DNA from: Conchocele bisecta
Lineage: Eukaryota; Mollusca; Bivalvia; Lucinida; Thyasiridae
Length of the DNA stretch: 64,000 bases
Direction: 5' to 3'
NCBI GenBank assembly: GCA_029237695.1
Contig: CM055267.1
Span: 12,241,043-12,305,042 of the forward strand
In this document: positions 1-8,507 of the stretch, piece after piece
How positions within the stretch are numbered: position 1 is the stretch's first letter
Layout of the letters: each line of letters begins with the position of its first letter
Program-made: the position numbers and the translations under genes
Notes under the pieces: model-generated
Seen by the model: only the letters and a program-made list of their open reading frames with translations
Database searches by the model: none
What the model was told of the DNA's origin: nothing

Positions 1-56
1 CTGAACGCCAATGCGTTCACAAGCGCAACACCTATCATTATTGCGATCGAAGCCAT
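1..56 (-). CDS. Start of a small hydrophobic virus-like protein, cut by the window edge
   Basis: An ATG at 56-54 opens a minus-strand frame that runs off the left edge after about 18 codons. The visible residues (MASIAIMIGVALVNALAF) are strongly hydrophobic, as in a membrane segment. The start codon overlaps the TAA stop of the next gene upstream (TAATG), so the two genes are packed with a one-base overlap. The gene belongs to the minus-strand cluster of the virus-like element. The function is unknown; a virion or inner-membrane protein is an inference from hydrophobicity and neighbours. Only the first residues are visible. Confidence 0.5.
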   Translation of the reverse strand, partial: MASIAIMIGVALVNALAF

Positions 57-289
57 TATTTCCATATATTAGAGGATATAATTCCAGCTTTAACTAGATA
101 ATCTCGAGTCCCAACTGCGGCCGCTACATTCAAGGTCACGAGCCCTACGTCTCTCACAGTCATGTCCAATTTGGGAGCGGGCCCTCCGAAGGCCATCTTT
201 GATAGTCGAGCAAACCCGATACTGAGACCCGATATCACCACGGCGTGATAAAGCGCATTCACTATCATTTTACCATCGTTTTCAGCCAT
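56..289 (-). CDS. Small membrane protein of the virus-like element (77 aa)
   Basis: The intact 77-residue frame begins MAENDGK. It has a hydrophobic stretch at about residues 9-27 and a weaker one at about 46-60, separated by a short basic and proline-containing segment, so it is probably a one- or two-pass membrane protein. The frame has no stops, unlike most neighbours. The TAA stop overlaps the ATG of the next gene downstream, and the start lies 16 bases below the stop of the 305-889 gene. No enzymatic motif is seen and I cannot name a family. Small hydrophobic proteins of this size are usual companions of capsid genes in Polinton and adintovirus-like elements, which is the basis for calling it viral. 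Confidence 0.6.
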   Translation of the reverse strand: MAENDGKMIVNALYHAVVISGLSIGFARLSKMAFGGPAPKLDMTVRDVGLVTLNVAAAVGTRDYLVKAGIISSNIWK

Positions 290-304
290 TGTTGATAACT
301 ATAA

Positions 305-889
305 TTATTGCATATAAAAGGGATCGCGATCAATGTTTAAATGGGGCGCAATCGGTTTCGTAACTTTCTTCGGAACCGCCTCCAACTCCAATTCGTGAAT
401 TGATGGGGGTTGTTTCGAAAGGTAGTTCAGCACACACAGGGTGCCCACAACTGCCAGACCACCACCAACAACCCACGGGATGATCCAGGTAGGAGCTACA
501 GCAATCGGGTTCAACTGTGTTGAGGGGTGTTCCTGCGGAGATTGAACCCCCAACTCCAATTTCGATTGGGGCTCCAGCTCGGGAGCGGCTGGAACAACCC
601 TCAACGACTGTTTAGCCTCTCGAAGCTCGGCGAGTATCTTATCTTGTTTAACTTTTCAGGTGGCAGCCGCTGCCCGCCCAGCTGCCTGTCTTTTTGGGTT
701 TTTATTTCGAGCAACCGGAGCTTGCTCCTGTGGAATTTGTTCCTGTGGAGCTTGCTCCCCCAACGCCGTTTGAGGATCAATCGGAGTTGGAAGTGCTGCA
801 ATCGGGTTCAACAGTGTTGGGATTGCGGTTCCGTCACTCTCGCATGTGCGTCTGGTGTCATCATTTGCTGAGCTTATAGTTCGTGGCAT
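305..889 (-). pseudogene. Virus-like Pro/Gln-rich single-pass membrane protein with an in-frame stop
   Basis: Two minus-strand frames, 656-889 (starts MPRTISSANDD) and 305-604, are in the same phase. They are separated by one TGA at 656-658 with open coding on both sides, which would make one gene of about 194 codons. The N-terminal half is low-complexity (P, Q, E, A; 'PQEQIPQEQAP'). The C-terminal half has one clear transmembrane segment (WIIPWVVGGGLAVVGTLCVL) and a short tail. Two palindrome-type repeats fall inside the reading frame and give the recurring peptides 'LNPIA' and 'IHELELE'. The TGA could come from CGA by methyl-CpG deamination. The role is unknown; a virion membrane protein is the likeliest guess. 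Confidence 0.55.
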
Positions 890-954
890 ATATGTCCAAA
901 TTGACAGTGCTTAGCCGTGGTCCAAACTTGTGATAAATTGAGCAGCAGGCTGTT

Positions 955-1396
955 CTAAGAGTGTGTCTCTAGATCACCAATCAACCCCGCGGTGTTTGGT
1001 ATAGGGAGAATTGCACTGACAGCGGTAGCGTACAAATGAATAGCCGCCGCCCCAAGAGTTTTCGTCATCTCTGCACCTAGATTCGTATCGCTCATACATT
1101 GTATCAATCTCCGCATCTGACATCTTATCCACCTGACAAACTGAGAGACGCCTACCGAGATAATGCTCCGATTGTCCCCCAGCAACCAGCGCAGCTAGCC
1201 GCTCGCGTCGCGCGACGTTTTCATTTTCTTTCATCCCACTGTTCCAATTCGTGAATTGGGGGTGCGGTTGGGCAGATATCGTATCGGCAGTCGTGCCAAC
1301 AGGTGTTCCTACAGTTTCAGTCGTGTCGGCAGTCGTACCGACAGTCGGCACGAGTGTTTCTTCCATTAGCTGATCGAGAAGTTCGTCGCAGTTCAT
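955..1396 (-). pseudogene. Virus-like conserved-looking protein, frameshifted
   Basis: The gene starts at the ATG at 1396 (MNCDELLDQLMEE). An N-terminal Thr/Val/Gly-rich linker with tandem 'VGTTADT' units is followed by a compact basic/acidic domain (ARRERLAALVAGG). Near 1078-1085 the coding signal moves to another minus-strand frame, which continues with a hydrophobic helix-rich segment (MTKTLGAAAIHLYATAV) to a stop at 955. A single base gain or loss explains both halves. A CCAATTCGTGAATTGG palindrome at 1244-1259 lies inside the coding frame. I do not recognise a named family; the organisation suggests a virion or membrane-associated protein. Confidence 0.5.
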
Positions 1397-1507
1397 TATT
1401 TTATTTATTCCAACAGTGTTGGGTGTACTATTCTGACAAGCTTCTTAAGTTTAACATATTGCCAAGTGCACCACCCGATACTTATAATCACCGTTATGCT
1501 CACAACA

Positions 1508-1716
1508 AAGCAATACTTGCTGAACAATTATTAAGCGGAGCAATCCCACATTGTTCAACATTTGTTCAGCATTTGTTCAGCATTGTTAAGCAATTGCTCA
1601 GCATTTGTTCAGCATTGTTAAGCATTGTTCAGCATTGCTCAGCATTGTTAAGCATTGTTCAGCAGTTACTAACGAGCGTTAAATATAAGCAATTGCTTAA
1701 TAATTGCTCAATAATT
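1508..1716. repeat. Iteron-like array of ~10-11 bp units (GTTCAGCATT type)
   Basis: About 200 bases between the ATPase gene and the next minus-strand gene consist of closely packed variants of GTTCAGCATT, GTTAAGCATT and GCTCAGCATT, plus reverse forms (GCTGAACAAT) and palindromes such as TAAGCAATTGCTTA at the proximal end. Many units share the core TTSAGCA. A coding explanation is unlikely: the plus-strand frame across it only repeats the unit. Arrays of this kind serve as replication origins or as factor binding sites in DNA viruses. Which applies here is not shown by the sequence. Confidence 0.6.
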
Positions 1717-2338
1717 AATTGATTACTTTATAAGCAGTTGGTTGATCAGTCTTTAGCAGAAGCTTTGCGTACTTACTTTCCGAAAGCATCTGTCGGACCT
1801 CCAGGCGCTCCTCGCGCATTGGGATAACGTCGTTCTCTCGAAGACAGTCATCGAATGAGTTTCGGTCCTTGCAGTGAAAGAGGGCGACCCATTCAGTTTG
1901 CTCGCGCAGATCCTTGAGGACGGCGTTGTACTTCTGAGTGGAGATCCATACGCTTTGCCCCGCATGCCGGCCAGAAAATGCGAGCTCAGAGAGCATGTCC
2001 TTCTTTTTCGTCATCGCCGCCTTGGCCGAGCAGTCGTCAATCACGTATAGGGTGGACTCACCCTGGAATCTTTAGTAGAAGACACGCAGCCAATCGTGAA
2101 GCCTGTCGCCGGGGTCAAAGACGTATACCTCAGGGTCGGTCCATATCCACGGGCGCCACTGATAAGTATCGTTGTGCCGCACAGTGGGACACAGGATCAC
2201 AATGTGTCGAAATGCATTGCGGTAGGACCCCTCGAGCAAGTCGAGGATGAAAACCGTTTTTCCACATCCTGTCTGCCCACATATTATGGCAGAGTGGGCA
2301 TCTTTCGGTAGAGTAGAGTTCTGAGACGTATCGGCCAT
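1715..2338 (-). pseudogene. FtsK/HerA-type DNA packaging ATPase of the virus-like element, one in-frame stop
   Basis: The frame starts at 2338 (MADTSQNSTLPKD) and carries a perfect Walker A motif (GQTGCGKT) near residue 22, followed by LDLLEGSYRNAFRHIVIL. After one in-frame TAA at 2072-2074 the same phase continues with a Walker B-type IDDCSAK segment and a sensor-like 'WISTQKY' to the stop at 1715. The total of about 207 codons fits the small packaging ATPases of Polintons, virophages and adintoviruses, which drive genome entry into the capsid. It lies directly downstream of the capsid gene on the same strand, the usual pairing in this group. The stop makes the copy non-functional unless it is a sequencing error. 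Confidence 0.8.
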
Positions 2339-4084
2339 CTTCGATGTTGAGTTGTGCGTCTGTAATTATATATAAGTACACGTTCAATGCGCCAGCTCCA
2401 TCCGCCTCTTTGGTTATCTGGATCGTCACACCGTCACTAGCGTTCTCAACTTGGCGTCCACTACCGTGCATTTGGTCGTCGTCGCTGACTTGCATGTCTA
2501 GCCATAACGCGTAGTTGGTAGTCAGGAACCCCACGAGGGAGACGTCCGAGAGTTGCAGGTCTTTGGCAACCGCTGCAACCTCCGGGGAGCGCTTAGAGCC
2601 GGCAGCAAACTGCTTTCTGACTTCGTCCCACTGCTGGTTCGCGCGAAGGCCCTGGCTGTAGAGTTGATTGGGGACTCCCTCGATCGTCACCTCGACCTTT
2701 GTGATTTTGGGGTTATATAATTTTTCGGTTTTTCTAACCCCGAGCGCTAACCGAGCCTCCTCGAATAGCATCAGTATACCTTTCATCGAGCGGGCGGGTA
2801 CGTTGACGTTAATATTCCACAATGTGTCGCTTTTGTCTTTCGCCATCTTGCGGTGGCGAAGAACTCGGTCGTAAAGTATGGCAACACGCCCGGCGTACTG
2901 GGTTCTGATCAATCGCGCGAGTTCGGGCAGCGTAACCATGTCGTACTCCAGCAAAACATTGTCGATCGTATACGTTGATGCCATGCCAGTGGCTATGAGA
3001 GCTCGGCCGTAGTCGTTGAACGTTAGTTCATATTCGAGGCGGTCCACCAAAGCACTCTGATAGTAGGGCATGTGACTCTCCAGCAACTCAAAGTCGAGCG
3101 GGATGTAGAAGCGGTTGCCGCAAGCGGCCGCGATCGTGTTGTCACTCGCGTTATTATCTGCCTTGTTACCAGCCCCGATTTTAAGTCTGGTTACGTTCCT
3201 ATGTCAATACCCAAATAGCCCGCGTTTTCGCGCTCTTACGCCGTCTTCCACAGGTCTTGATAACAATTGTAGACGTCGCTGTCGACATCACCTCATTACC
3301 AGAAATCTTTATCGTGGTCTTCTTCACGATGGTGCGACCCAGGTTCTGAACGACGGTTCGGTCCGCGTCTGTCGACAAAATAGTGAAAGCGAGGCGAACA
3401 GTCCCCGGCACAATGACGTCGTTAGCTNNNNNNNNNNNNNNNNNNNNNNNNNNNNNNNNNNNNNNNNNNNNNNNNNNNNNNNNNNNNNNNNNNNNNNNNN
3501 NNNNNNNNNNNNNNNNNNNNNNNNNNNNNNNNNNNNNNNNNNNNNNNNNNNNNNNNNNNNNNNNNNNNNNNNNNNNNNNNNNNNNNNNNNNNNNNNNNNN
3601 NNNNNNNNNNNNNNNNNNNNNNNNNNNNNNNNNNNNNNNNNNNNNNNNNNNNNNNNNNNNNNNNNNNNNNNNNNNNNNNNNNNNNNNNNNNNNNNNNNNN
3701 NNNNNNNNNNNNNNNNNNNNNNNNNNNNNNNNNNNNNNNNNNNNNNNNNNNNNNNNNNNNNNNNNNNNNNNNNNNNNNNNNNNNNNNNNNNNNNNNNNNN
3801 NNNNNNNNNNNNNNNNNNNNNNNNNNNNNNNNNNNNNNNNNNNNNNNNNNNNNNNNNNNNNNNNNNNNNNNNNNNNNNNNNNNNNNNNNNNNNNNNNNNN
3901 NNNNNNNNNNNNNNNNNNNNNNNNNNNCGTCGTTAGCTCCGAGGGTGGGGAAGCGGGCTAACAGCTGCTGGTTCTGGTCGATCGTCGATGGGTTGTTTGT
4001 TATAACGATGCTCTGTCTCACGCTTTTCGCCCGAGGGGCTCCCACAGTCTGTCTGAGTTTGCGACCGTATTGACTCGAAAACAT
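2130..4084 (-). pseudogene. Major capsid protein (double-jelly-roll type), split by frameshifts and a false gap
   Basis: The gene begins at 4084 (MFSSQYGRKLRQTV) and reads toward lower coordinates. The N-terminal part is interrupted by 500 Ns, the middle lies in 3199-3411, and the large C-terminal part (ELTFNDYGRALIATG, RVAILYDRVLRHRK, NVNVPARSMKGILMLFEEA) occupies about 2300-3110. Coding moves between frames near 3283 and again near 3243, two one-base events. The family is common in invertebrate genomes, where I recall it labelled 'F54H12.2-like', and corresponds to Polinton/adintovirus-type hexon-like capsid proteins. The true C-terminus is probably near 2300. The open frame runs on to 2130 across the ATPase start in a different phase, so a stop may have been lost. 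Confidence 0.78.
3428..3927. other. 500-N scaffold gap, probably artificial
   Basis: Exactly 500 Ns sit inside the capsid gene. The 11 bases before the gap (CGTCGTTAGCT, 3417-3427) are repeated immediately after it (3928-3938). Removing the Ns and one copy (511 bases) keeps the capsid reading frame in phase. This is what overlapping contigs joined by a default-size gap look like, so little or no sequence is probably missing. Confidence 0.85.
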
Positions 4085-4149
4085 ATTTTCAGTGAAACTA
4101 AATACCTCTATTAAACCCGTTTGGTTTTGTCTTTAATACATCGTTAAAG
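4085..4149. promoter_or_regulatory. Short divergent promoter region between capsid gene and 440-aa gene
   Basis: Only 65 bases separate the start of the minus-strand capsid gene (4084) from the start of the plus-strand gene at 4150. The stretch is AT-rich (e.g. TATTAAACCC, CTTTAATAC) compared with both flanking genes, and both must be transcribed outward from it. No individual promoter element can be assigned with confidence. Confidence 0.4.
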
Positions 4150-5472
4150 ATGGCTGATTACGATATTGGCATGGACGAATTCGGTAGAGACGATTTCCAC
4201 GATGACAATGACCTCAATGATGACATCAATGCTGACATCGATGATGATAACGGAACACCCTTCATAGAGACTCCAGTTCCAATTCGTGAATTGGGAGAAA
4301 TAGGTGGCTCTACCAACACCAGTAGTCTAAGTCAGGAATTAGTCAAGTCAGCTGTAGACGACTACTACAACAGTTTGTCAGAAAAAGGAATGGTCCCATA
4401 TGTTGGCCGCGACTACTCCAAGTTCGAATTGGATCGGTATGGTAGGTTGCGACTACGATCAGCACCAAATATCCCAATCATCAACATGAAGACCGGAAAA
4501 CCCCTAGCGCTGAGCTCCATTGCCGGAAACCGGGGCGGTGGCGAAATCTTAAGGGAAGAACTAGGATTCGTAGATTGGAAGAGGGGTAAAATAATTATGC
4601 CCGCCCGTGCTGTAGATGCCCTACAGTCTACCGACGAAACGATGGCGAAGACAGCCGCCGCGATAGAAACAATAGAGCTCAGCGAGGTCCCTCGTGTAGC
4701 CACCGACGCTATTCACACAATGGAGCTCAGCGAAAGCGAGATAGATGGAATACTCAGCACGATGGATGACCCACCGTTACCTCTTCGTGAAGTCCGGGTC
4801 CACGATAGGGCTATGCAAACAGTCCGGGGTGAATTGGTCCATAACCTCTCCAAACGCACGGCGCTGGATGAACATATCGCGCTAGAAGAAAGAAAACTTG
4901 GGGAAGTCCGTGATGATAGAGAATCTACCGAGCGGATCACCGAACGACTGCGGTATTTGCGGGATGAAAGAGAAGCTCGTTTGGAGGCTGCATCGGCTTG
5001 CCGTGAGGCTCTCCGCACCCAAATAAGTCGGATCCGCGAAACAATCTCGAGGGTTCTGCACGAGGAGACGACACTCGGTGAGCGTATTCGCACTCTGTTC
5101 AGAGAGCAGGGCGTCACACTAGTAAGCATCCTCACAGCTGTCGGCATGACTATATCAACCATATTTCTAGCTTTCGCTGGCGGTGCGGGGGCTGCACCCG
5201 CGCCAGCACCCGCACCAGCACCCGCGCCATCCGGTGGAGCCAAGGAGTGGGTAAAACAATATCTAAAAGCCCTCGCCAGTCTCCTGGCTAAATTAGCCGA
5301 AAATGCGGCTGCCGCGCTACCTAGGCTGATCGGGGGTCTCGTCTCCTACTTGTTATCTATATTATCAAAAACGGCCGGATGGCTCGCCGAGAATGCTTGG
5401 GCTCTAATCGTGGCGATCGCCGGTCTCCTACTATTCTCCGCCCAAGAGTTCCTAAAACCAAAGCACAAATAG
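4150..5472 (+). CDS. Virion-like protein: acidic N-terminus, coiled coil, Ala/Pro linker, C-terminal membrane segments (440 aa)
   Basis: This is the longest intact gene of the element. Order of parts: very acidic N-terminus (about residues 1-45), a globular region (residues 60-150, RDYSKFELDRYGRLRLR), two amphipathic 'IELSE/MELSE' segments, a long charged coiled coil (about 215-315) with heptad-like E/R/L spacing, a hydrophobic segment (GVTLVSILTAVGMTISTIFL, about 322-341), an AP-repeat linker, and two further hydrophobic C-terminal segments ending LKPKHK. A CCAATTCGTGAATTGG palindrome (4279-4294) is read in frame as PIRELG. Proteins ending this way recur in mollusc and cnidarian genomes next to Polinton-type capsid genes (my recollection). 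A structural or membrane-penetrating virion role is an inference. Confidence 0.7.
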   Translation: MADYDIGMDEFGRDDFHDDNDLNDDINADIDDDNGTPFIETPVPIRELGEIGGSTNTSSLSQELVKSAVDDYYNSLSEKGMVPYVGRDYSKFELDRYGRLRLRSAPNIPIINMKTGKPLALSSIAGNRGGGEILREELGFVDWKRGKIIMPARAVDALQSTDETMAKTAAAIETIELSEVPRVATDAIHTMELSESEIDGILSTMDDPPLPLREVRVHDRAMQTVRGELVHNLSKRTALDEHIALEERKLGEVRDDRESTERITERLRYLRDEREARLEAASACREALRTQISRIRETISRVLHEETTLGERIRTLFREQGVTLVSILTAVGMTISTIFLAFAGGAGAAPAPAPAPAPAPSGGAKEWVKQYLKALASLLAKLAENAAAALPRLIGGLVSYLLSILSKTAGWLAENAWALIVAIAGLLLFSAQEFLKPKHK

Positions 5473-5637
5473 TCCGATCGCCATGAGGGCGATGACGAGC
5501 CCTAATTTCTTCTCCTGCTCGTGAGTTGTGACACTAGTTCCCGCTCCTGAGCTGGAACTGGTGGAACTTGATGAGACACTAGTTCCCGCTCCTGAGCTGG
5601 AACTGGGGGAACTTGATGGTGCATCCAATTCTTCCAA
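5452..5637 (-). CDS. Short Ser-rich tail-anchored membrane protein with 15-aa repeats
   Basis: About 61 codons on the minus strand encode a Ser/Gly/Thr-rich stretch made of two 15-residue repeats (SSSSGAGTSV...), then THEQEKKLG and a C-terminal transmembrane segment (LVIALMAIGLFVLWF). The frame is open upstream to about 5684 without an ATG; an ATA in a good position suggests either a lost start or a TTG start at 5637. Its 3' end overlaps the 3' end of the 440-aa gene by 21 bases, tail to tail. The gene directly upstream on the same strand ends at 5686, so the two could share a transcript. No family is recognised. Confidence 0.45.
   Translation of the reverse strand: MEELDAPSSSPSSSSGAGTSVSSSSTSSSSGAGTSVTTHEQEKKLGLVIALMAIGLFVLWF
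5531..5622. repeat. Two tandem 45-bp units
   Basis: The unit beginning ACACTAGTTCCCGCTCC at 5531 is repeated at 5576 with few changes. The 45-bp period is a multiple of three, so both strands keep their frames: Ser/Gly-rich on the minus strand, 'LVPAPELEL' on the plus strand. Confidence 0.75.
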
Positions 5638-5685
5638 TCGCGATTGGATTGGGGGTACTGGGGTGGGTTCTTGCGGTTTTATGAA

Positions 5686-6837
5686 CTATTTTTCAAATTT
5701 ATTTGAATTTCCAACCTCAACACTGTTGAACCCGAGCATATTGGGGGTGCGCTTGATGATATCCACGTTCACGTTCCCGTTGAGGCCGATTTTTTTATTG
5801 AGGGTGGCGATTACGATCTGATTATTGTAACCGTCAACCGGGTCGTCTCGTAGTATCATATTGTTCCGCGCCATATAAAGAGCTATTCCAAATATATAGT
5901 CTACTGGGGTGCTGGCATTCTGCAAAACGTCTTGATAATTCTGGATCGCCTTCTCCAGGTCCACCTTAGCTGAGATGGCGTCCTCTACAAGTGCCAAGAA
6001 TTGTTTTTGCGCGTCAAACGCCCTTCCCATGCCCAGCATAGAACTGCGCGTTTGCTTCTGTGCGCCGAGGATGGCCCTGACGTATGTGCGAATGGAGTCG
6101 TTGAGGCGGGTAACCCCGGCCTGAGTAAATCCAGTGCTTTTATCTAACATAAATGATCCCCACGCGGTATTTACCCCCGCAGGTTGCTGAATGAAATCAA
6201 CGTGGGCCGATTTGAAAGACCATGGTACTGGTGGCACGAAGTCGGTATTCTTTGGTTTTATTGGTGGTGGTGGATCATTTGGGTGCTTCAAAAAACCCAT
6301 ACCCGTTATGTAAACGTCACCTAAACCGAAAGTGTACCAGAACTCTTTCCGTCTCCAGTCCGCGTCTTTTGAAACGTTAAATTCATTACACAGTCTTTCA
6401 AACGCCATACGGTCGTATGCGTTGGAAATGGGATTCCAGGCGTCGTCTTGAGGTAGTGGAATACCTAGTTCTTTGAGAATCCTCCTAATAGTATAATACG
6501 CATGAAAGTTATAAACGGCCCTCAAGAAGGGATCCTCCGCGACCAGATGGTCCTGAGAGGAAACCCCACATCCGGCTGTTGCGCACCATACGGCGAAGTT
6601 GAGGTGATTCTGCCAAAACTGCATCGGTGTTGCTTTCCACCTGTTCACGGCCTCCATTGTTGTAATCTTGGGCAGCCTATATTGTTCAAAGATGTCGGGG
6701 AAGTTGGTTTGAAAGCCTTTTCAGCCGCGAACTTGGATAGTGGGGTGCACAAGCCCACCAATGGTGTTCTTTTGAGTGTATACACCTCCGACCAGGTACT
6801 TTGCATTATAATTAAAGCTAAATGCTTTGGTATCCAT
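5686..6837 (-). pseudogene. Large virion-like protein of unknown function with one in-frame stop
   Basis: The ATG at 6837-6835 opens a 383-codon frame that is continuous except for one TGA at 6721-6723, about 38 codons from the start. The uninterrupted 323-codon remainder (from MEAVNRWKATPMQFW) is a soluble, aromatic-rich protein with segments such as LNFAVWCATAGCGV, RLNDSIRTYVRAILGAQ and VEDAISAKVDLEKAIQNYQ. There is no signal peptide or membrane segment. I recall similar proteins beside Polinton-type capsid genes in mollusc and cnidarian assemblies but know no function. The TGA follows GGC and could come from CGA by CpG deamination. It is divergent from the plus-strand gene at 6852 with only 14 bases between start codons. 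A CAACACTGTTG palindrome lies at its 3' end. Confidence 0.6.
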
Positions 6838-6851
6838 TGAAAGATAGTATT
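6838..6851. promoter_or_regulatory. 14-bp divergent start-to-start spacer
   Basis: The ATG of the minus-strand gene (6837-6835) and the in-frame ATG of the plus-strand gene (6852) are separated by 14 bases. Promoter and leader sequences for at least one of them must therefore lie inside the coding region of the other. Confidence 0.4.
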
Positions 6852-7538
6852 ATGTTTGCTACTATCGCTAATGTTCAAAAAGAGAGTTGTGAACTTCAAA
6901 AGTCAATCGACAACTGCTGCGGAAAACGCCGGGTAGGCCTCAGATCAATCACCTTCAAGGTTGGGTAGGAGAATGTGGGGAAGAGCGAAGGGTTTGGCTA
7001 TGTGAAGGATGGACGCTCAGTAGGTGTAAAGCTGCCTCCCGGACTGTGGAGTTTTAGACAGGTCAAAGATTGTGTCACCTCAGAGCTTGACGGTAAAGCC
7101 AACCTCACAGTAACGAAGGCTACCTGGCTCGCAACAATGACCATCGGCCCAGACAGCCGGGTAAGGATCTCCCCGACGTTGGGTATTCGACTCGGTTTTA
7201 GAGAGACATACTCCGCGAATAAAGGCTTGTTTGCCCCGGGTGAGTACGTCGGTGATAACCCGGTGGACTTCGCCTTAACGAAAACTCTCAGGGTGCACCT
7301 GGATCGGGTGAACACATCGTACACCATGGTAGACGGATCCCCCAGCACATTACTGAAAACCGTGCAAACCAGTGATTGTTTCTTTGGGGAGACTGTGACC
7401 TTAGACTTCCCACACCCCGAGATGAATGTTTTGGAATCGGGACATATCCACGAATTTACGGTCTCTATTCTTGATGATCAAGCGAGAAAGTTGAATAACT
7501 ATTACCCGATTTCGGTCGTCCCAGAAATTTCAAATTAA
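6852..7538 (+). pseudogene. Penton/spike-like capsid-associated protein with one in-frame stop
   Basis: An ATG at 6852 is in phase with the long frame 6975-7538; a single TAG at 6966-6968 separates them. The 187-codon remainder has alternating beta-type segments: 'VKLPPGLWSFRQVKDCV', then ATWLATMTIG, LGIRLGFRETY, KTLRVHLDRVNTSY and HEFTVSILDDQARKLN. The order 'LPPG.(W/Y)' segment, LGF segment, receptor-like beta strands and a final 'D..G/R..N' strand resembles the minor capsid or penton-type proteins found with these elements. That assignment is by pattern, not by a recognised signature. The frame lies just upstream of the fibre-like gene, with 17 bases between them, so the two may form one functional group. 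Confidence 0.5.
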
Positions 7539-7555
7539 GTCAAAGAATTAAACGC

Positions 7556-8408
7556 ATGTTCGTAATAGAATTTATAACAACCAACATTATGAATATATAC
7601 GGACCAGGTAGTTCTTCTAATTCCAATCGCGATTGGGTTAACAACTCAATCAAGATTGGCGCTCCCGACGGATCCAACCACACAGGCGATTTTTTAACTA
7701 CCGGAAAAACAAAGGCCTTGATCAATACGATTATATCGGAGGCCACAAACGCGATTCGCAGGAGTATATCACAGCTTAGAGTAGACGTCCTGACGGCGAC
7801 TGCACAAGTTCGCGAAGAGACACATACAGGAATTAAGGATCTCGGCGGAAAAATAATCCAAGTTGAAGAGGATCATGCAGCACTTACTGTATTTCGGGAA
7901 GAGACCCATACAGAGTTTATGGAAGTTTCCGATAAACTGAAACGTGTTCGTAGAGCCGCGAACAAAGCACTTGAGGAGACCTCTGAAAAGGTTCGTGTTG
8001 AGGCCCATACCGCTATCGCGCAGCTTGCCACATTGTTGTACACATCTGTAGAGCAGTTTAAGTTATTGCAAACACAAAAACGTGTCATCACAGTTTGGGC
8101 TGAGAAGCGGGGCCCATTGCCAAAGCGAGCAATAAATATGGGGGATACGCCATGACAGCTCCAGGTACACTTCGGTTAATTATAATGGTAAATCTGTGGG
8201 CGTGGTCACCGTGAATCTCGTACTGGATGGGAAAGAACGGGCGATTGGAGTCAATAAACTCGCTGGACAGAGTTCCGCGGTGATTTTGTTCGCCGGTGAC
8301 GATCCAATTAGACTTTCCGAAGGTAGTGTTATTAACTTTGTTACGAAAATCGCTGACCCAGCGAGTTCTTCCACTATTGTGACATTGTTAATTGAACTTG
8401 ATTTGTAA
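7556..8408 (+). pseudogene. Fibre-like protein: coiled-coil stalk and beta head, frameshifted
   Basis: The frame opens at 7556, with a second ATG at 7589 (MNIYGPGSSSN) that may be the true start. After a Ser/Asn-rich N-terminus come repeated heptad-like units with a recurring '(V/F)REETHT' or 'RVEAHT' signature, about every 35 residues (near 83, 116 and 150), as in a trimeric coiled-coil stalk. Coding then appears to leave this frame near 8115, pass briefly through a second frame, and continue in a third from about 8165 to 8408, where a beta-rich segment (VGVVTVNLVLDG, STIVTLLIELDL) ends the protein. A stalk plus a compact C-terminal head is the architecture of viral attachment fibres; the role is inferred. 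The palindrome at 7623-7636 is read in frame as SNRDW. Confidence 0.5.
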
Positions 8409-8507
8409 AATTTAAATATGAACGAATCACCGCTCCTGAGCACGCTTCCAATCTCGATTGGTTTTGGCTAAAGAAGTTCAGATTTTAGGTTGGAAAATAT
8501 CGTAGAG

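Larger units (their letters stand above)
510..5733. repeat. Second dispersed palindrome family (TTCAACAGTGTTGGG type)
   Basis: Copies: 510-524 (TTCAACTGTGTTGAG), 807-820, 1409-1423 and 5717-5733 (CTCAACACTGTTGAACCC). The first two are preceded by ATCGGG on the strand shown, and in the minus-strand proteins they encode a recurring LLNP/QLNP peptide. A half-site (GTTGAACCCAAT) sits at about 9036. Confidence 0.6.

Noticed and set aside
1303..1722. 139-codon plus-strand frame
   Set aside because: It reads through the iteron-like array and opposes a clear minus-strand gene; repetitive translation only.
4713..5243. 176-codon minus-strand frame
   Set aside because: Antisense shadow of the intact 440-aa gene; Ser/Arg-rich composition typical of a shadow.
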